Assembly: GCF_001425055.1 (NCBI RefSeq)
Contig: NZ_LMDK01000003.1
Coordinates: forward strand, 83,529-147,528
Reading direction: 5' to 3'
DNA: 64,000 nt
From: Pelomonas sp. Root1237
GTDB lineage: Bacteria; Pseudomonadota; Gammaproteobacteria; Burkholderiales; Burkholderiaceae_C
Part shown: piece after piece, positions 52,446-62,268 of the stretch
How positions within the stretch are numbered: position 1 is the stretch's first letter
Layout of the letters: every line of letters begins with the position of its first letter
Position numbers and translations under genes: made by a program
The notes under the pieces: generated by a model
What the model was told of the DNA's origin: nothing
Databases searched by the model: none
What the model saw: only the letters and a program-made list of their open reading frames with translations

Positions 52446-54637
52446 TGAGATTCGACCAGCCCGCCACCACCAATCCCATCGACCAGGGCCGCATCGTTGG
52501 CCGCCCCACGCCGCGCATTGACGGCCCGTTGAAGACGACGGGGACCGCGCCCTATGCCTACGAACACCACGACCTGAAGCAAGCGCCGGCCGTCGGCTAT
52601 GTCGTGGGTGCCGGCATCGCCAAGGGCCGCGTGGCCGCCATGGACCTGCGCGCCGCCCGCGCGGCACCCGGCGTGCTGGCCATCGTCACGGCCCAGAACG
52701 CCGGCAAGCTCGGCAAGGGCAGCATGAACACCGCCAAGCTGCTCGGTGGCCCGCAGATCGACCATTACCACCAGGCCCTGGCCGTCGTCGTGGCCGAAAG
52801 CTTCGAGCAGGCGCGCGCCGCGGCGGCGTTGATCGACATCCGCTACGAGGCCGCCAAGGGCCGCTTCGACCTGGCCGCCGAGAAGCCTCATGCGCCGGTG
52901 GCCAAGAGCGATGGCTTCGGTGGCGAGGCCGAGACCAAGCATGGCGACTTCGAGGCCGGCTTCGCCAAGGCGCCGGTGCAGCTGGACGCCAGCTACACGA
53001 CGCCCGACCAGGCCCACGCCATGATGGAGCCGCATGCCACCATCGCCTGGTGGGAGGGCAAGAAGCTGTCGGTGTGGACGTCCAACCAGATGATCGACTG
53101 GGCCGTCGGCGACCTCGCCAAGACGCTGGGCATTCCCAAGCAGGACGTGCGCGTGCGTTCGCCCTTCGTCGGCGGCGGCTTTGGCGGCAAGCTCTTCCTG
53201 CGCGCCGACGTCGTGCTCGCGGCCCTGGGCGCCAAGGCCACCGGCCGGCCCGTCAAGATCGCGCTGACGCGGCCGTTGATGTTCAACAACACCACGCACC
53301 GGCCCGCAACCATCCAGCGCATCCGTATCGGCGCCAACAAGGACGGTCGTATCCAGGCGATTTCGCACGAGAGCTGGTCCGGCAACCTGCCCGGCGGCGG
53401 CCCCGAGACCGCCACGGCGCAGACGCGGCTGCTCTACGCAGGCGAGCACCGCCACACGGCCATGCACCTGGCCGTGCTGGACCTGCCCGAGGGCAATGCC
53501 ATGCGCGCGCCGGGCGAGGCGCCGGGCCTGATGGCGCTGGAGATCGCGATGGACGAGATGGCCGAAAAGCTCGGTCTGGACCCGATCGAGTTCCGCGTAC
53601 GCAACGACACCCAGGTCGACCCCGAGAAGCCGCAGCGCCCCTTCTCGCAGCGCCGCTTGGTGGAGTGCTTGAAGCAGGGCGCCGAGCGCTTCGGCTGGAA
53701 CCGGCGCAATGCCAGACCGGCGCAGGAGCGCGAGGGCGGGTGGCTCATTGGCCTCGGTATGGCGGTGGCCTTTCGCAACAACCTCTTGATGAAGTCCAAG
53801 GCCCGCGTGCGCCTGGAGGGTGAGCGCGTCATCGTCGAAACCGATATGACTGACATCGGCACTGGCAGCTACACCATCATTGCGCAGACGGCGGCCGAGA
53901 CCATGGGTGTGACCCTCGACAAGGTCGTCGTGCGCCTGGGCGATTCGGCCTTCCCCGTGTCCTGCGGTTCGGGCGGCCAGTGGGGCGGCAACAACTCGAC
54001 GGCGGGCGTCTATGCGGCCTGCATGAAGCTGCGCGGCATGGTGGCCCAGAAGGCGGGCATGGCCGACGCGGAGTTCGTTGGCGGCGAGGTGCGTGGTGGC
54101 GGCAAGACCGCGCCGTTGAAGTCATTCGCCGGCCTGGTGGCCGAGGACGGCATTGAATACGGCGACCTCGACAAGCGCTACCAGCAGTCCACTTTTGGCG
54201 GGCATTTCGCGGAAGTGGCGGTGGACGCGGTCACCGGCGAAGTGCGCGTGCGCCGCATGCTGGCCGTGTGCGCGGCGGGGCGCATCCTGAACCCCACCTC
54301 GGCGCGGAGCCAGGTCATCGGCGCCATGACCATGGGTGTGGGTGCGGCATTGATGGAAGACCTGAAGGTGGACCACCGCCGCGGCTTCTTCGTCAACCAC
54401 GACCTGGCCGGCTACGAGGTGCCGGTGCATGCCGACATCCCGCACCAGGACGTCATCTTCCTGGACGAGACCGACCCGATCTCGTCGCCGATGAAGGCCA
54501 AGGGCGTGGGCGAGCTGGGCATCTGCGGCGCGGCCGCTGCGGTGGCCAACGCCGTCTACAACGCCACCGGCGTGCGGGTGCGCGACTACCCGCTGACGCT
54601 GGACAAGCTGCTCGCCGGCCTGCCCGCGCTGACTTAG
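52442..54637 (+). CDS. paoC: Molybdenum aldehyde dehydrogenase, molybdenum-cofactor subunit (PaoC-like)
   Basis: A 731-residue catalytic subunit of the xanthine-oxidase family. [20 protein letters not shown] and [20 protein letters not shown] bind the cofactor. The catalytic Glu is in [10 protein letters not shown] near residue 690. Length and order match PaoC. It overlaps paoB by four bases. It converges on dsbB, with the coding regions overlapping by 4 bases. Confidence 0.95.
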   Translation: MMRFDQPATTNPIDQGRIVGRPTPRIDGPLKTTGTAPYAYEHHDLKQAPAVGYVVGAGIAKGRVAAMDLRAARAAPGVLAIVTAQNAGKLGKGSMNTAKLLGGPQIDHYHQALAVVVAESFEQARAAAALIDIRYEAAKGRFDLAAEKPHAPVAKSDGFGGEAETKHGDFEAGFAKAPVQLDASYTTPDQAHAMMEPHATIAWWEGKKLSVWTSNQMIDWAVGDLAKTLGIPKQDVRVRSPFVGGGFGGKLFLRADVVLAALGAKATGRPVKIALTRPLMFNNTTHRPATIQRIRIGANKDGRIQAISHESWSGNLPGGGPETATAQTRLLYAGEHRHTAMHLAVLDLPEGNAMRAPGEAPGLMALEIAMDEMAEKLGLDPIEFRVRNDTQVDPEKPQRPFSQRRLVECLKQGAERFGWNRRNARPAQEREGGWLIGLGMAVAFRNNLLMKSKARVRLEGERVIVETDMTDIGTGSYTIIAQTAAETMGVTLDKVVVRLGDSAFPVSCGSGGQWGGNNSTAGVYAACMKLRGMVAQKAGMADAEFVGGEVRGGGKTAPLKSFAGLVAEDGIEYGDLDKRYQQSTFGGHFAEVAVDAVTGEVRVRRMLAVCAAGRILNPTSARSQVIGAMTMGVGAALMEDLKVDHRRGFFVNHDLAGYEVPVHADIPHQDVIFLDETDPISSPMKAKGVGELGICGAAAAVANAVYNATGVRVRDYPLTLDKLLAGLPALT

Positions 54638-55128
54638 CGGCGCTGGTTCAGGACGATCAGGCCCAGGGCGGCCAGCGCGGCGAACAGCAGGCCGCTCCAG
54701 ACCTCGTAGGGCAGGCCGATGAGGCGATAGGCCGCGGCCTCCACGCAGTTGGCCGTGATCATGAAGACCGAGGGCCACAACTCCTCGAGCCCGAGCGCCG
54801 TGACGATCTTGTCCGCCAGGCCCATCGCGCAGGTGGCGCTCTGCGAGGCCACCTCATGCTGGAAGACGGCCGCCGTGAGGCCCGCGGCGCACAGCATCAG
54901 CACGACCACGAGGGCCGTCTGACGCAGCGCGCGCTTGGCGCTCACCAGCCAGCCCAGCAGCGACACAGCGCCGATCACCAGGAAGATGGCGCGTTGCAGC
55001 ACGCACCACGGGCAGGGCTTGACGCCGAACTGGTGCTGGGCGATCAAGGCGATGCCGACGGCGCCAAAGCTCGCCACGGCCATGCCGGCCAGCGCACGGG
55101 CCGGCAGCTTGGAAGGGGTGGTGAACAT
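54634..55128 (-). CDS. dsbB: Disulfide bond formation protein B
   Basis: A 164-residue inner-membrane protein with four helices. The first Cys pair is in KPCPWCVLQR near residue 38. The second pair is a Cys in SQSATCAMG and a Cys in ITANCVEAA, both in the second periplasmic loop. It reoxidises DsbA using quinone. The start overlaps the stop of the upstream RidA gene by one base. Confidence 0.95.
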   Translation of the reverse strand: MFTTPSKLPARALAGMAVASFGAVGIALIAQHQFGVKPCPWCVLQRAIFLVIGAVSLLGWLVSAKRALRQTALVVVLMLCAAGLTAAVFQHEVASQSATCAMGLADKIVTALGLEELWPSVFMITANCVEAAAYRLIGLPYEVWSGLLFAALAALGLIVLNQRR

Positions 55129-55595
55129 CAGTCCTGAACTTCCGCGATCAGCTCGATCTCGACGCAGGCGCCAAGCGGGATCTGGGCCACGCCGAAGGCG
55201 CTGCGGGCATGCTTGCCAGCTTCGCCCAGCACCGCGGCGAACAGCTCGGAGCAGCCGTTGGTGACGAGGTGCTGCTCGGTGAAGTCGGGCGTGCTGTTCA
55301 CGAGGCTCATGACCTTGACGATGCGCACGATCTTGCCCAGGTCACCGGTGGCGGCCTGCAGCGTGCCGAGCAGGTCGATGGCGACGGCGCGTGCGGCCGC
55401 CTGGCCGGTGGCGGTGTCGACATCCTTGCCGAGCTGGCCCATCCAGGGCTTGCCGTCCTTTTTGGCGATATGGCCCGACAGGAACAGCAGGTTGCCGGTG
55501 CGTGTGAAGGGCAGGTAGGCGGCGGCGGGAATGGCCAGCGGCGGCAGGGTGATGCCGAGTTCGGCGAGCTTGGCTTGGATGGCAGAAGAGCTCAT
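55128..55595 (-). CDS. RidA family (YjgF/YER057c/UK114) protein
   Basis: A 155-residue protein of the longer RidA-like subfamily. LLFLSGHIAKKDGKPW and KIVRIVKVMSLVNSTPDF are recognisable, and it ends IPLGACVEIELIAEV, typical of RidA. The Arg of classical RidA that deaminates imines lies in the motif R-x-C/A near the C-terminus; here the corresponding stretch reads HARSAFGVAQIPLGA, so activity toward 2-aminoacrylate is not certain. It is coupled to dsbB downstream. Confidence 0.9.
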   Translation of the reverse strand: MSSSAIQAKLAELGITLPPLAIPAAAYLPFTRTGNLLFLSGHIAKKDGKPWMGQLGKDVDTATGQAAARAVAIDLLGTLQAATGDLGKIVRIVKVMSLVNSTPDFTEQHLVTNGCSELFAAVLGEAGKHARSAFGVAQIPLGACVEIELIAEVQD

Positions 55596-55676
55596 GCGTA
55601 GTAGCGCGGTGGCGCAAGCGAAAAACCGCGGCATGCTACACCCCGCGTCCCAATAAGGCGGGACAGGGGAGGGGCA

Positions 55677-58079
55677 TTGGCTCAGCGGCCGTGGGGCGTG
55701 CGCGAACTGGTGGCAACGGGCGTGGCCTGGCTGGCCGGCCTGGCCCTGCTGCAATGCTGCGAGCGACTGCCGATGGCGGCCGAATATGCGCTGCTGGTCT
55801 TGGCGTTCTTGCTGTTCCTGCTGCTGCACCGTCGCCATTGGCTGGCCTTGGCCGCAGCGGTCGCGGTGCTCGCATTCACACAGGCCGGGTTGCGCGCCGA
55901 GCTGCGCATGAAGCCCGAGCTGCATCCGGCCTGGGAAGGCCGCGATCTGGTGCTGGGCGGCCGCATCGATTCGCTGCCCATCGCCGTCACCGGCCAGGGG
56001 GGCGCGCCGGGTTGGCGCTTTGAATTTGCCGTGGACTCGGTCGGCGCAACGGGCACAGCGCTGCCGCCCGAAGTGCCGCGACGTTTGATGCTGTTGGCCT
56101 ATGACTCAGCGCCCATCACTGCGGGCGAGCGCTGGCGCTTTACCGCCCGCCTCAAGCGCGCCCATGGCCTGGCCAATCCGGGCGGTTTCGATGTCGAGCT
56201 GTGGCTGTTCGAGCAAGGCCTGCGTGCCAGTGGCGTCGTGCGCACGGCCGAGCGATTGCAGGCGGCGCCCTGGTGGTCGCTGGACGCCGCGCGCCAGCGC
56301 CTGCGCACCGCCATCCGCGAACGCGTGGCCGACCCTGGTATGGCCGGCGTGCTGGCGGCGCTGAGCCTGGGCGACCAGAACGCCATTACCCACAGCGACT
56401 GGAATCTGTTTCGCGATACCGGGGTGAGTCATCTCCTGTCGGTCTCAGGAAGTCACGTCGTCCTGCTCGGTTGGCTGGCCTCTGCACTCGTCGCGCCGCT
56501 GTGGCGCCGCAGCCGCTGGCTCTGCCTGCGCATGCCCGCGCCCACGGCGGCACGTTGGCTGGGCGTGGCGGTGGCCTTCGTCTATGCGCTGTTCTCGGGC
56601 TGGGGCGTGCCGGCGCAGCGCACCGTCATCATGCTGGCCGCCGTCGCCGCTCTGCGCAGCCTTGGCCTGCGCTGGCCCTGGCCGCTGATGCTGCTGGCGG
56701 CCGCCGTCATCGTCACGGCAGCCGACCCCTGGGCGCTGATGCAGCCGGGCTTCTGGCTGTCCTTCGGCGCCGTGGGCCTGTTGATGGCGGCCGGCGGCGA
56801 GCACGCAGACGGCTGGCGCGCCAGATGCAAGGCGGCGCTGCGCACCCAGGCCATCGCGACCATCGGCCTCGCGCCGCTGAGCCTGATCTGCTTTGCGCAG
56901 CTCTCCGTCGTCGGCCTGCTGGCCAACCTCGTTGCCATCCCGCTGATCAGCTTCGTCATCACGCCGCTGGCTTTGCTGGGCGGCCTGTTCACGCCGCTGT
57001 GGGCACTGGCCGCCGTGCTGATGCAGGCCTTGATGGCCTGGCTCAAGCTGCTGATCGCCTGGCCAGCGGCGGTGTGGTGGCTGCCGGCGGCGCCACTGTG
57101 GTCACAGGCACTGGCATTGCTGGGCGCCGTGCTGATCGCACTGAGACTGCCCTGGCGGTTGCGCGCTGCAGGTCTGCTGATGACGCTGCCGCTGCTGTGG
57201 CCGGCCGTGCCGCGCCCACCTGACGGCGAGTTCGAACTGCTGGCGCCGGACATCGGCCAGGGCAACGCGGTGCTGGTCCGTACCCGTGGCCATGCGCTGC
57301 TTTTCGACACCGGCCCGGTTTATGCGCCGGGCTCGGACGCTGGCGAGCGGGTGCTGCTGCCACTGCTGCGTCGCCTGGGCGTGCACCGGTTGGACATGCT
57401 GATGCTCAGCCACCGCGATGGTGACCACGTCGGCGGCGCGGCGACTTTGATGCAGGCGCTCTCGGTGGGAGAGCTGCGCAGCTCGCTGGAGCCGGGCCAT
57501 CCGCTGCTCGGCGTCGGGCTGCCCGTACAGCGCTGCGAAGCCGGCCAGACCTGGACCTGGGACGGCGTGCGCTTTGACGTACTGCACCCCACGCTGGCCC
57601 ATTACGGGGGCGGCTTCCGGTCTAACGACCTGTCTTGCGTATTGCGCATCACGGCGGCTTCGGGCCGACGCGCGCTGCTGGCGGGCGACCTGGAGGCCGA
57701 GCAGGAGCGGCAGCTCGTGAAGCGCGAGGCTGATCTGCATGCCGAGGTGCTGCTCGTACCACACCACGGCAGCAAGACCTCATCCAGCGCCGAGCTGTTG
57801 GCCGCCGTTGCGCCGAGCGTCGGTGTCGTGCAGGCCGGCTACCGCAGCCGCTTTGGCCATCCCGCGCCGCCGGTGCTGGCGCGCTACCAGGCCGCGGGCA
57901 TCGCCGTCGTTGCCAGCCCGGCCTGCGGCGCCTGGCGCTGGCAGAGCGCGACGCTCGAGTCGAGCTGCGAGCGCGAGCTTCGCCAGCGCTATTGGTTGGA
58001 CCGCAGTCCGGTCATTTCGGGCCTGGACGGCCCTCTGGTTGAAGAGGCGCCAACGGCCGAGGCCGAGCTGGCCTTCTGA
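55677..58079 (+). CDS. comEC: DNA internalization protein ComEC/Rec2
   Basis: An 800-residue protein starting at TTG 55677 after GGGGAGGGG. Order: an N-terminal DUF4131 region, a competence membrane domain (SLGDQNAITHSDWNLFRDTG, VSHLLSVSGSHVVLL) and a C-terminal metallo-beta-lactamase-like domain. The latter has MLMLSHRDGDHVGGAATLMQ near residue 575 and LLVPHHGSKTSSSAELLAA near 690. All three parts are present, so the gene looks intact. It forms the channel that passes single-stranded DNA into the cytoplasm during natural transformation. Confidence 0.95.
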   Translation: MAQRPWGVRELVATGVAWLAGLALLQCCERLPMAAEYALLVLAFLLFLLLHRRHWLALAAAVAVLAFTQAGLRAELRMKPELHPAWEGRDLVLGGRIDSLPIAVTGQGGAPGWRFEFAVDSVGATGTALPPEVPRRLMLLAYDSAPITAGERWRFTARLKRAHGLANPGGFDVELWLFEQGLRASGVVRTAERLQAAPWWSLDAARQRLRTAIRERVADPGMAGVLAALSLGDQNAITHSDWNLFRDTGVSHLLSVSGSHVVLLGWLASALVAPLWRRSRWLCLRMPAPTAARWLGVAVAFVYALFSGWGVPAQRTVIMLAAVAALRSLGLRWPWPLMLLAAAVIVTAADPWALMQPGFWLSFGAVGLLMAAGGEHADGWRARCKAALRTQAIATIGLAPLSLICFAQLSVVGLLANLVAIPLISFVITPLALLGGLFTPLWALAAVLMQALMAWLKLLIAWPAAVWWLPAAPLWSQALALLGAVLIALRLPWRLRAAGLLMTLPLLWPAVPRPPDGEFELLAPDIGQGNAVLVRTRGHALLFDTGPVYAPGSDAGERVLLPLLRRLGVHRLDMLMLSHRDGDHVGGAATLMQALSVGELRSSLEPGHPLLGVGLPVQRCEAGQTWTWDGVRFDVLHPTLAHYGGGFRSNDLSCVLRITAASGRRALLAGDLEAEQERQLVKREADLHAEVLLVPHHGSKTSSSAELLAAVAPSVGVVQAGYRSRFGHPAPPVLARYQAAGIAVVASPACGAWRWQSATLESSCERELRQRYWLDRSPVISGLDGPLVEEAPTAEAELAF

Positions 58080-58124
58080 CGCCGGGGCTGCCACACTCGC
58101 CCAGCCATCACCTGGGAAAATCAC

Positions 58125-59192
58125 ATGAAGCGCTTGGATATCTGGGCCCGTCGCATCGTCTCGTTGGGCCTGCTCTGCGTGAGCCTGGCCGCCGCAGCGG
58201 GCGGTGGCAGTGCCGGCAGCGGCGCCAAGGCCACGGCCGGCAACAAGGACTACGACCTCTACCGCAGCGGCAGCGCCGCCGATGCGCTGCCTCCCCAGCC
58301 AGCGAGCAACCAGCTCGTGCTGATGGGCGGTGGCCTCGACGTCGACGACGCCTTCCGCGCCATGATCGCCAAGGCGCGTGGCGGTACGGCGGCCAAGGTC
58401 GACGTTGTCATTCTGCGCACCTCGGGCGCCGACGGCTACAACGCCTATCTGATGGCCATGGACGGCGTCGACTCGGTCGAGTCCATTGTGCTCAAGACAC
58501 GGGCCGGCGCCAGCGCGCCCGAGGTGCTGGACCTGGTCGCTCGCGCCGACGTGCTGTTCATCGCCGGTGGCGACCAGTCCACCTATATCGCCCAGTGGGC
58601 TGGCACACCGCTGGAGGCCGCGATGAAGGCAGCGGTGGCGCGCAAGGTGCCCTTTGGCGGCACCAGCGCCGGCTTGGCCGTGCTCGGGCAGTTCGACTAC
58701 TCGGGCGCCAACCAGTCGGTGTCGTCGGCCACCGCCATGGCCAACCCCTATGACCGCGGCGTCACGCTGGACCGCAGCTTCCTGAATGCGCTGCCGCTGA
58801 TGGCGAACGTCATCACCGACGCCCACCTCGTCGCTCGCGACCGCATGGGCCGCCTTGTCACCTTCCTGGCTCGCCTGTCGGCTGACGGCTGGGCCGGCTG
58901 GCAGACGCTGCGCGGCATCGGCGTGGATGAGCAGACGGCCGTCGTTGTCGACGGCGATATCGCCACCGTCATGGGCAATGACGACGGCCTGGGCGGCCGC
59001 ACCGGTCGCGCCTACTTTCTCAAGCCGACGCTGGCGCCGACGACGGTGCAGGCCAGGAAGCCGCTGACCTTCCGCAGCCTGCAGGTCGAGAAACGCACGG
59101 CCGGCGGGCAATACAACCTGGCCACTTGGCCGACCGTGTCGCCGTATTTCATCTCGGTGGAGACGGGCGTGTTGATGCCCAACCCCTACTGA
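58125..59192 (+). CDS. Secreted cyanophycinase-like peptidase (S51 family)
   Basis: A 355-residue protein with a signal peptide of about 25 residues ending near AAAAGG. LVLMGGGLDVDDAFRAMI opens the S51 fold. The nucleophile Ser is in PFGGTSAGLAVLG near residue 180, and VITDAHLVARDRMGRLV near 226 carries the catalytic His. GIGVDEQTAVVVDGD is also typical of cyanophycinases. Export suggests digestion of an external polymer such as cyanophycin. No cyanophycin synthetase is nearby. The stop region overlaps the convergent mltB gene by 7 bases. Confidence 0.88.
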   Translation: MKRLDIWARRIVSLGLLCVSLAAAAGGGSAGSGAKATAGNKDYDLYRSGSAADALPPQPASNQLVLMGGGLDVDDAFRAMIAKARGGTAAKVDVVILRTSGADGYNAYLMAMDGVDSVESIVLKTRAGASAPEVLDLVARADVLFIAGGDQSTYIAQWAGTPLEAAMKAAVARKVPFGGTSAGLAVLGQFDYSGANQSVSSATAMANPYDRGVTLDRSFLNALPLMANVITDAHLVARDRMGRLVTFLARLSADGWAGWQTLRGIGVDEQTAVVVDGDIATVMGNDDGLGGRTGRAYFLKPTLAPTTVQARKPLTFRSLQVEKRTAGGQYNLATWPTVSPYFISVETGVLMPNPY

Positions 59193-60250
59193 GCTTTGGA
59201 GGCTTGGCGCGCCCGGGCCACGGCCTGGCCGAGCTCGATGACGGCCAGCGCGTAATAGGCCGACCAGTTGTAGCGCGTGACCGTCCAGAAATTCTGCGTG
59301 CCCAGCAGCACGGTGGTCGGCTTCTTCGGCCCGTTCTGCAGCTCGATGACGGCCATGGGGCCATCGTGGTCGAGTGCGGCCTTGGAGGGCAAGGCGCCGG
59401 CGGCGCTGAGGTCGGTGGCGGTGAAGCTGGGCTTGATGTCCGGCGCCAGCAGGCGCGCCCGCTCGCGGCGGTCAGCGGGCAGTTTGACGCTGTAGTGCGT
59501 CGCCTCGCCGGGCTTCCAGCCGTACTCGGACAGGTAGTGGGCCACGCTGCCGATGGCGTCCACCGGGCTGGCGATCAGGTCGATGCGGCCATCGCCGTCG
59601 AAATCCACCGCATGCTGGCGCCAGCTGCCGGGCATGAATTGCGGCCAGCCCAGGGCCCCGGCATAGCTGCCGCGCACCTCGCCGGCGTCCAGGCCGTTCT
59701 CGCGACAGAGCTTGAGGAACTCGGCCAGTTCACTGCGGAAGAAGGCCTGGCGTTCGGCGGCGCGCGGGTGCTCGGTGGGAAAGTCGAAGGCCAGCGTCGC
59801 CAGCGCGTCCAGCACCTTGAAGCCCCCGGTGATGCGGCCATAGAAGGTCTCGACGCCAATGATGCCGACGACGACCTCGGCCGGCACGCCATAGGTGCTC
59901 TCCGCTCGCGCCAGCGCGGCCTCGTGCTCGGCCCAGAAAGCCACGCCGGCGTCCAGGCGCCTGGGCTCGATGAAGCGGTCGCGGTAGGCCGTCCAGTTCT
60001 TGGCTGTGCCGACGGCCGCCGGCAGGATGAGCTGCCGCACGCGCGGCAGGTCCAGCGCCTGGCTGAGCTGCTCGCGCAGCGCGGTGGCGTCCCAGCTTTG
60101 CGATGCCGCAAGCTCGTCGGCAAAGGCGACGAGGGCGGGGCGGTTGCCCAGCGGTTCAGGAGGCGGCGCCGGCTTGGCGTGGCGGGGTTTGGCGTGGACG
60201 GCACAAGCCAGCAGCAGGCCGGCCAGCAGGGGGAGGTATCGGAAATTCAC
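59186..60250 (-). CDS. mltB: Lytic murein transglycosylase B
   Basis: A 354-residue periplasmic enzyme with a signal peptide ending near residue 20 (CAVHA). The catalytic Glu is in VVGIIGVETFYGRITG near residue 130. GSYAGALGWPQFMPGSWRQH, VDFDGDGRIDLIASPVDAIG and SVAHYLSEYGWKPGE are standard MltB motifs. It cleaves peptidoglycan strands to give 1,6-anhydro ends. The Cys at residue 16 is followed by AVHAK, so lipidation is uncertain. The start overlaps the upstream transglutaminase gene by 4 bases. Confidence 0.94.
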   Translation of the reverse strand: MNFRYLPLLAGLLLACAVHAKPRHAKPAPPPEPLGNRPALVAFADELAASQSWDATALREQLSQALDLPRVRQLILPAAVGTAKNWTAYRDRFIEPRRLDAGVAFWAEHEAALARAESTYGVPAEVVVGIIGVETFYGRITGGFKVLDALATLAFDFPTEHPRAAERQAFFRSELAEFLKLCRENGLDAGEVRGSYAGALGWPQFMPGSWRQHAVDFDGDGRIDLIASPVDAIGSVAHYLSEYGWKPGEATHYSVKLPADRRERARLLAPDIKPSFTATDLSAAGALPSKAALDHDGPMAVIELQNGPKKPTTVLLGTQNFWTVTRYNWSAYYALAVIELGQAVARARQASKAQ

Positions 60251-62268
60251 GGCTGCAGCATACGGGCCGCGGCGCGGAACTCGCCCCAGGCGGGCGCCGA
60301 TGCGTCAGGGGCGTAGCGCGAGCGCTCCAGCTTCTCCAGCCACTGCGCGGCCGGCTCGGCCTTCTGGCCATGCTGGCGGCGCAGCGCGCGCGCCCAGGCG
60401 GCCGGACTCTCGTGGGCGGGGATGCTCACGCCCGCACGGGTCAGCAGGGCGGCTATGCGCGCCCGCTGGCGGCTCCAGGCGTCGTGCGGCCGGCTGCTCC
60501 AGCGTATCCAGGCGGCGCCTGCCACGGCCAGCACGAGGATGACGCCGGCCAGGGCCTGGCCCAGCGCCGTCCAGTCGGGTTGGCTGAAGCCCAGGCGCTT
60601 GAGCAGGTCGAACTGGTTGTCGCGCGAATAATTCAGCACCAGTTGCTGCCAGCGGTTGTTGACGGTCTCCCAGCCATTGCGCATGGCCCGCCACAGCGTC
60701 GGGTTGAACTGGCCCAGCACGCCGGGCTGCGGCCGCAGCGCCAGGCCCTGGGTGACGCGGTTGGGCGCCACGGCGGCGGTCGGGTCGCTGCGCACCCAGC
60801 CGCGGCCTTCGACCCAGAACTCGGCCCACGCATGGGCATTGGCGTTGCGCACGACCTGATAGCCGTCCTGGGGTTCGGCGTCCCAACCCTGGAAGCCGGT
60901 GACGATGCGCGCCGGCACGCCCATGGCGCGCATGACGACGACGAAGGCGGAGGCGAAGTGCTCGCAGAAGCCCAGTCGCCGGTCCAGCCAGAACTCGTCG
61001 ATGACGTCGGGCGAGGTCTCGCCATAGCGGCCGGGGGTCAGCGTGTAGGTGAAATCCTGGCTGCGTATGTGCTCAAGAAGGGCTGCGGCCAGAGCTTCGG
61101 CACGCGGGCCTGGCCCCAGCGTGGCAAAGCGCGCCTCGCCGGCCAGCAGCTCGGCCCAGGCACGGGTGCGCGGATTGAGACCGGCGGGCAGGTCGAGGTC
61201 GGTGGTCAGTTGCAGGCGGTTGCGGCGCTCGCCGGCCCGCCAGGCCGTGTGGGCGCTGGTTGCCACCCTCAGCCTCTCGGTGATGGGGCGTGGCGACAGC
61301 CATTGCAGCTCGGGCCCGCGCACGACGGTCAGGTCGGTCAGGTTCAACTCGCTGCCGACGCCGCCTGGGCTCATCTCCAGCAGGGGCAGCACCGAGATGC
61401 GCAGCGGCTCCAGCGTCATTTCATAGCGCAGCGCCGGGCCGGCCGTGGCCAGGTCGTCGCGGCCGCGCAGCCAGCTCTGGCTGGAGCGGGAGTCATAGGC
61501 GCGCCAGGTCTTGCCGTCGAAGCGGGTCAGCACCGGGCCGCGGAAATAGCGCTGGTCGGGCGGCGGCAAGGCCCCCTCGAACTTCAGCCGCATCGCGATG
61601 CTCTCGTCGTTGGCGATCTCGTTCATCGCGCCGAACTCGAGCTGGTTGGACAGGCCCGTGCGGCCGATGGCCTCGGTCGGCACGCCCCACAGCGGCGCGA
61701 TGCGCGGGAACAGCACGAAGAGCAGCACCATGACGGGCAGGCCCAGCGCCGTGGTGCCGGCAGCGTGCCTTGCCGCGATGCCGATGCTGGGGATGCCCGT
61801 GGGCATCTGCGCCAGCACGACGGCGGCCAGCAGCCCCCACAGCGACGCCAGTGACCAGACCGCCATCAGCAGCGACTGCGAGTACAGGAACTGCGTCAGC
61901 ACCAGGAAGAAGCCGAGGAAGAAGACGACGAAGGCATCGCGGCGCGCGCGCAGCTCCATGGTCTTGAGCGCCATCAGCATGACCAGCAGCGTGATGCCGG
62001 CCTCGCGGCCGATCAGCGTGCGAAAGGTCAGCCAGGTCAGGCCCGTGTAGACCGCGATGACGGCGGCCAGCCACCAGCGCCCAGGCAGCGGCCGCTGGCG
62101 CCAGGCCAGCGAGGCGCGCCAGGCCAGCACGACGGTGGTCAATGCGCTGCTCCACCAGGGCAGGTGGTCGGCATGCGGCGCGATGACGGCCGTGATGACG
62201 CCGAGCAGGAAGAAGCTGTCGCGCGCGTCACGCGGCAGGCGGGCCCACCAGGCAGCTAAACCATTCAT
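60247..62268 (-). CDS. TgpA-type membrane transglutaminase-like protein (DUF3488/Transglut_core/DUF4129)
   Basis: A 673-residue protein. Five to six N-terminal membrane segments form DUF3488. A periplasmic transglutaminase core at about residues 400-500 has Cys in LGFCEHFASAFV, His in NANAHAWAEFWVEGRGW and Asp in SDPTAAV. One more membrane helix near 560 precedes the DUF4129 tail. The catalytic triad is complete. It resembles Pseudomonas TgpA, which is essential there. It overlaps the DUF58 gene upstream and mltB downstream by 4 bases each. Confidence 0.93.
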   Translation of the reverse strand: MNGLAAWWARLPRDARDSFFLLGVITAVIAPHADHLPWWSSALTTVVLAWRASLAWRQRPLPGRWWLAAVIAVYTGLTWLTFRTLIGREAGITLLVMLMALKTMELRARRDAFVVFFLGFFLVLTQFLYSQSLLMAVWSLASLWGLLAAVVLAQMPTGIPSIGIAARHAAGTTALGLPVMVLLFVLFPRIAPLWGVPTEAIGRTGLSNQLEFGAMNEIANDESIAMRLKFEGALPPPDQRYFRGPVLTRFDGKTWRAYDSRSSQSWLRGRDDLATAGPALRYEMTLEPLRISVLPLLEMSPGGVGSELNLTDLTVVRGPELQWLSPRPITERLRVATSAHTAWRAGERRNRLQLTTDLDLPAGLNPRTRAWAELLAGEARFATLGPGPRAEALAAALLEHIRSQDFTYTLTPGRYGETSPDVIDEFWLDRRLGFCEHFASAFVVVMRAMGVPARIVTGFQGWDAEPQDGYQVVRNANAHAWAEFWVEGRGWVRSDPTAAVAPNRVTQGLALRPQPGVLGQFNPTLWRAMRNGWETVNNRWQQLVLNYSRDNQFDLLKRLGFSQPDWTALGQALAGVILVLAVAGAAWIRWSSRPHDAWSRQRARIAALLTRAGVSIPAHESPAAWARALRRQHGQKAEPAAQWLEKLERSRYAPDASAPAWGEFRAAARMLQP

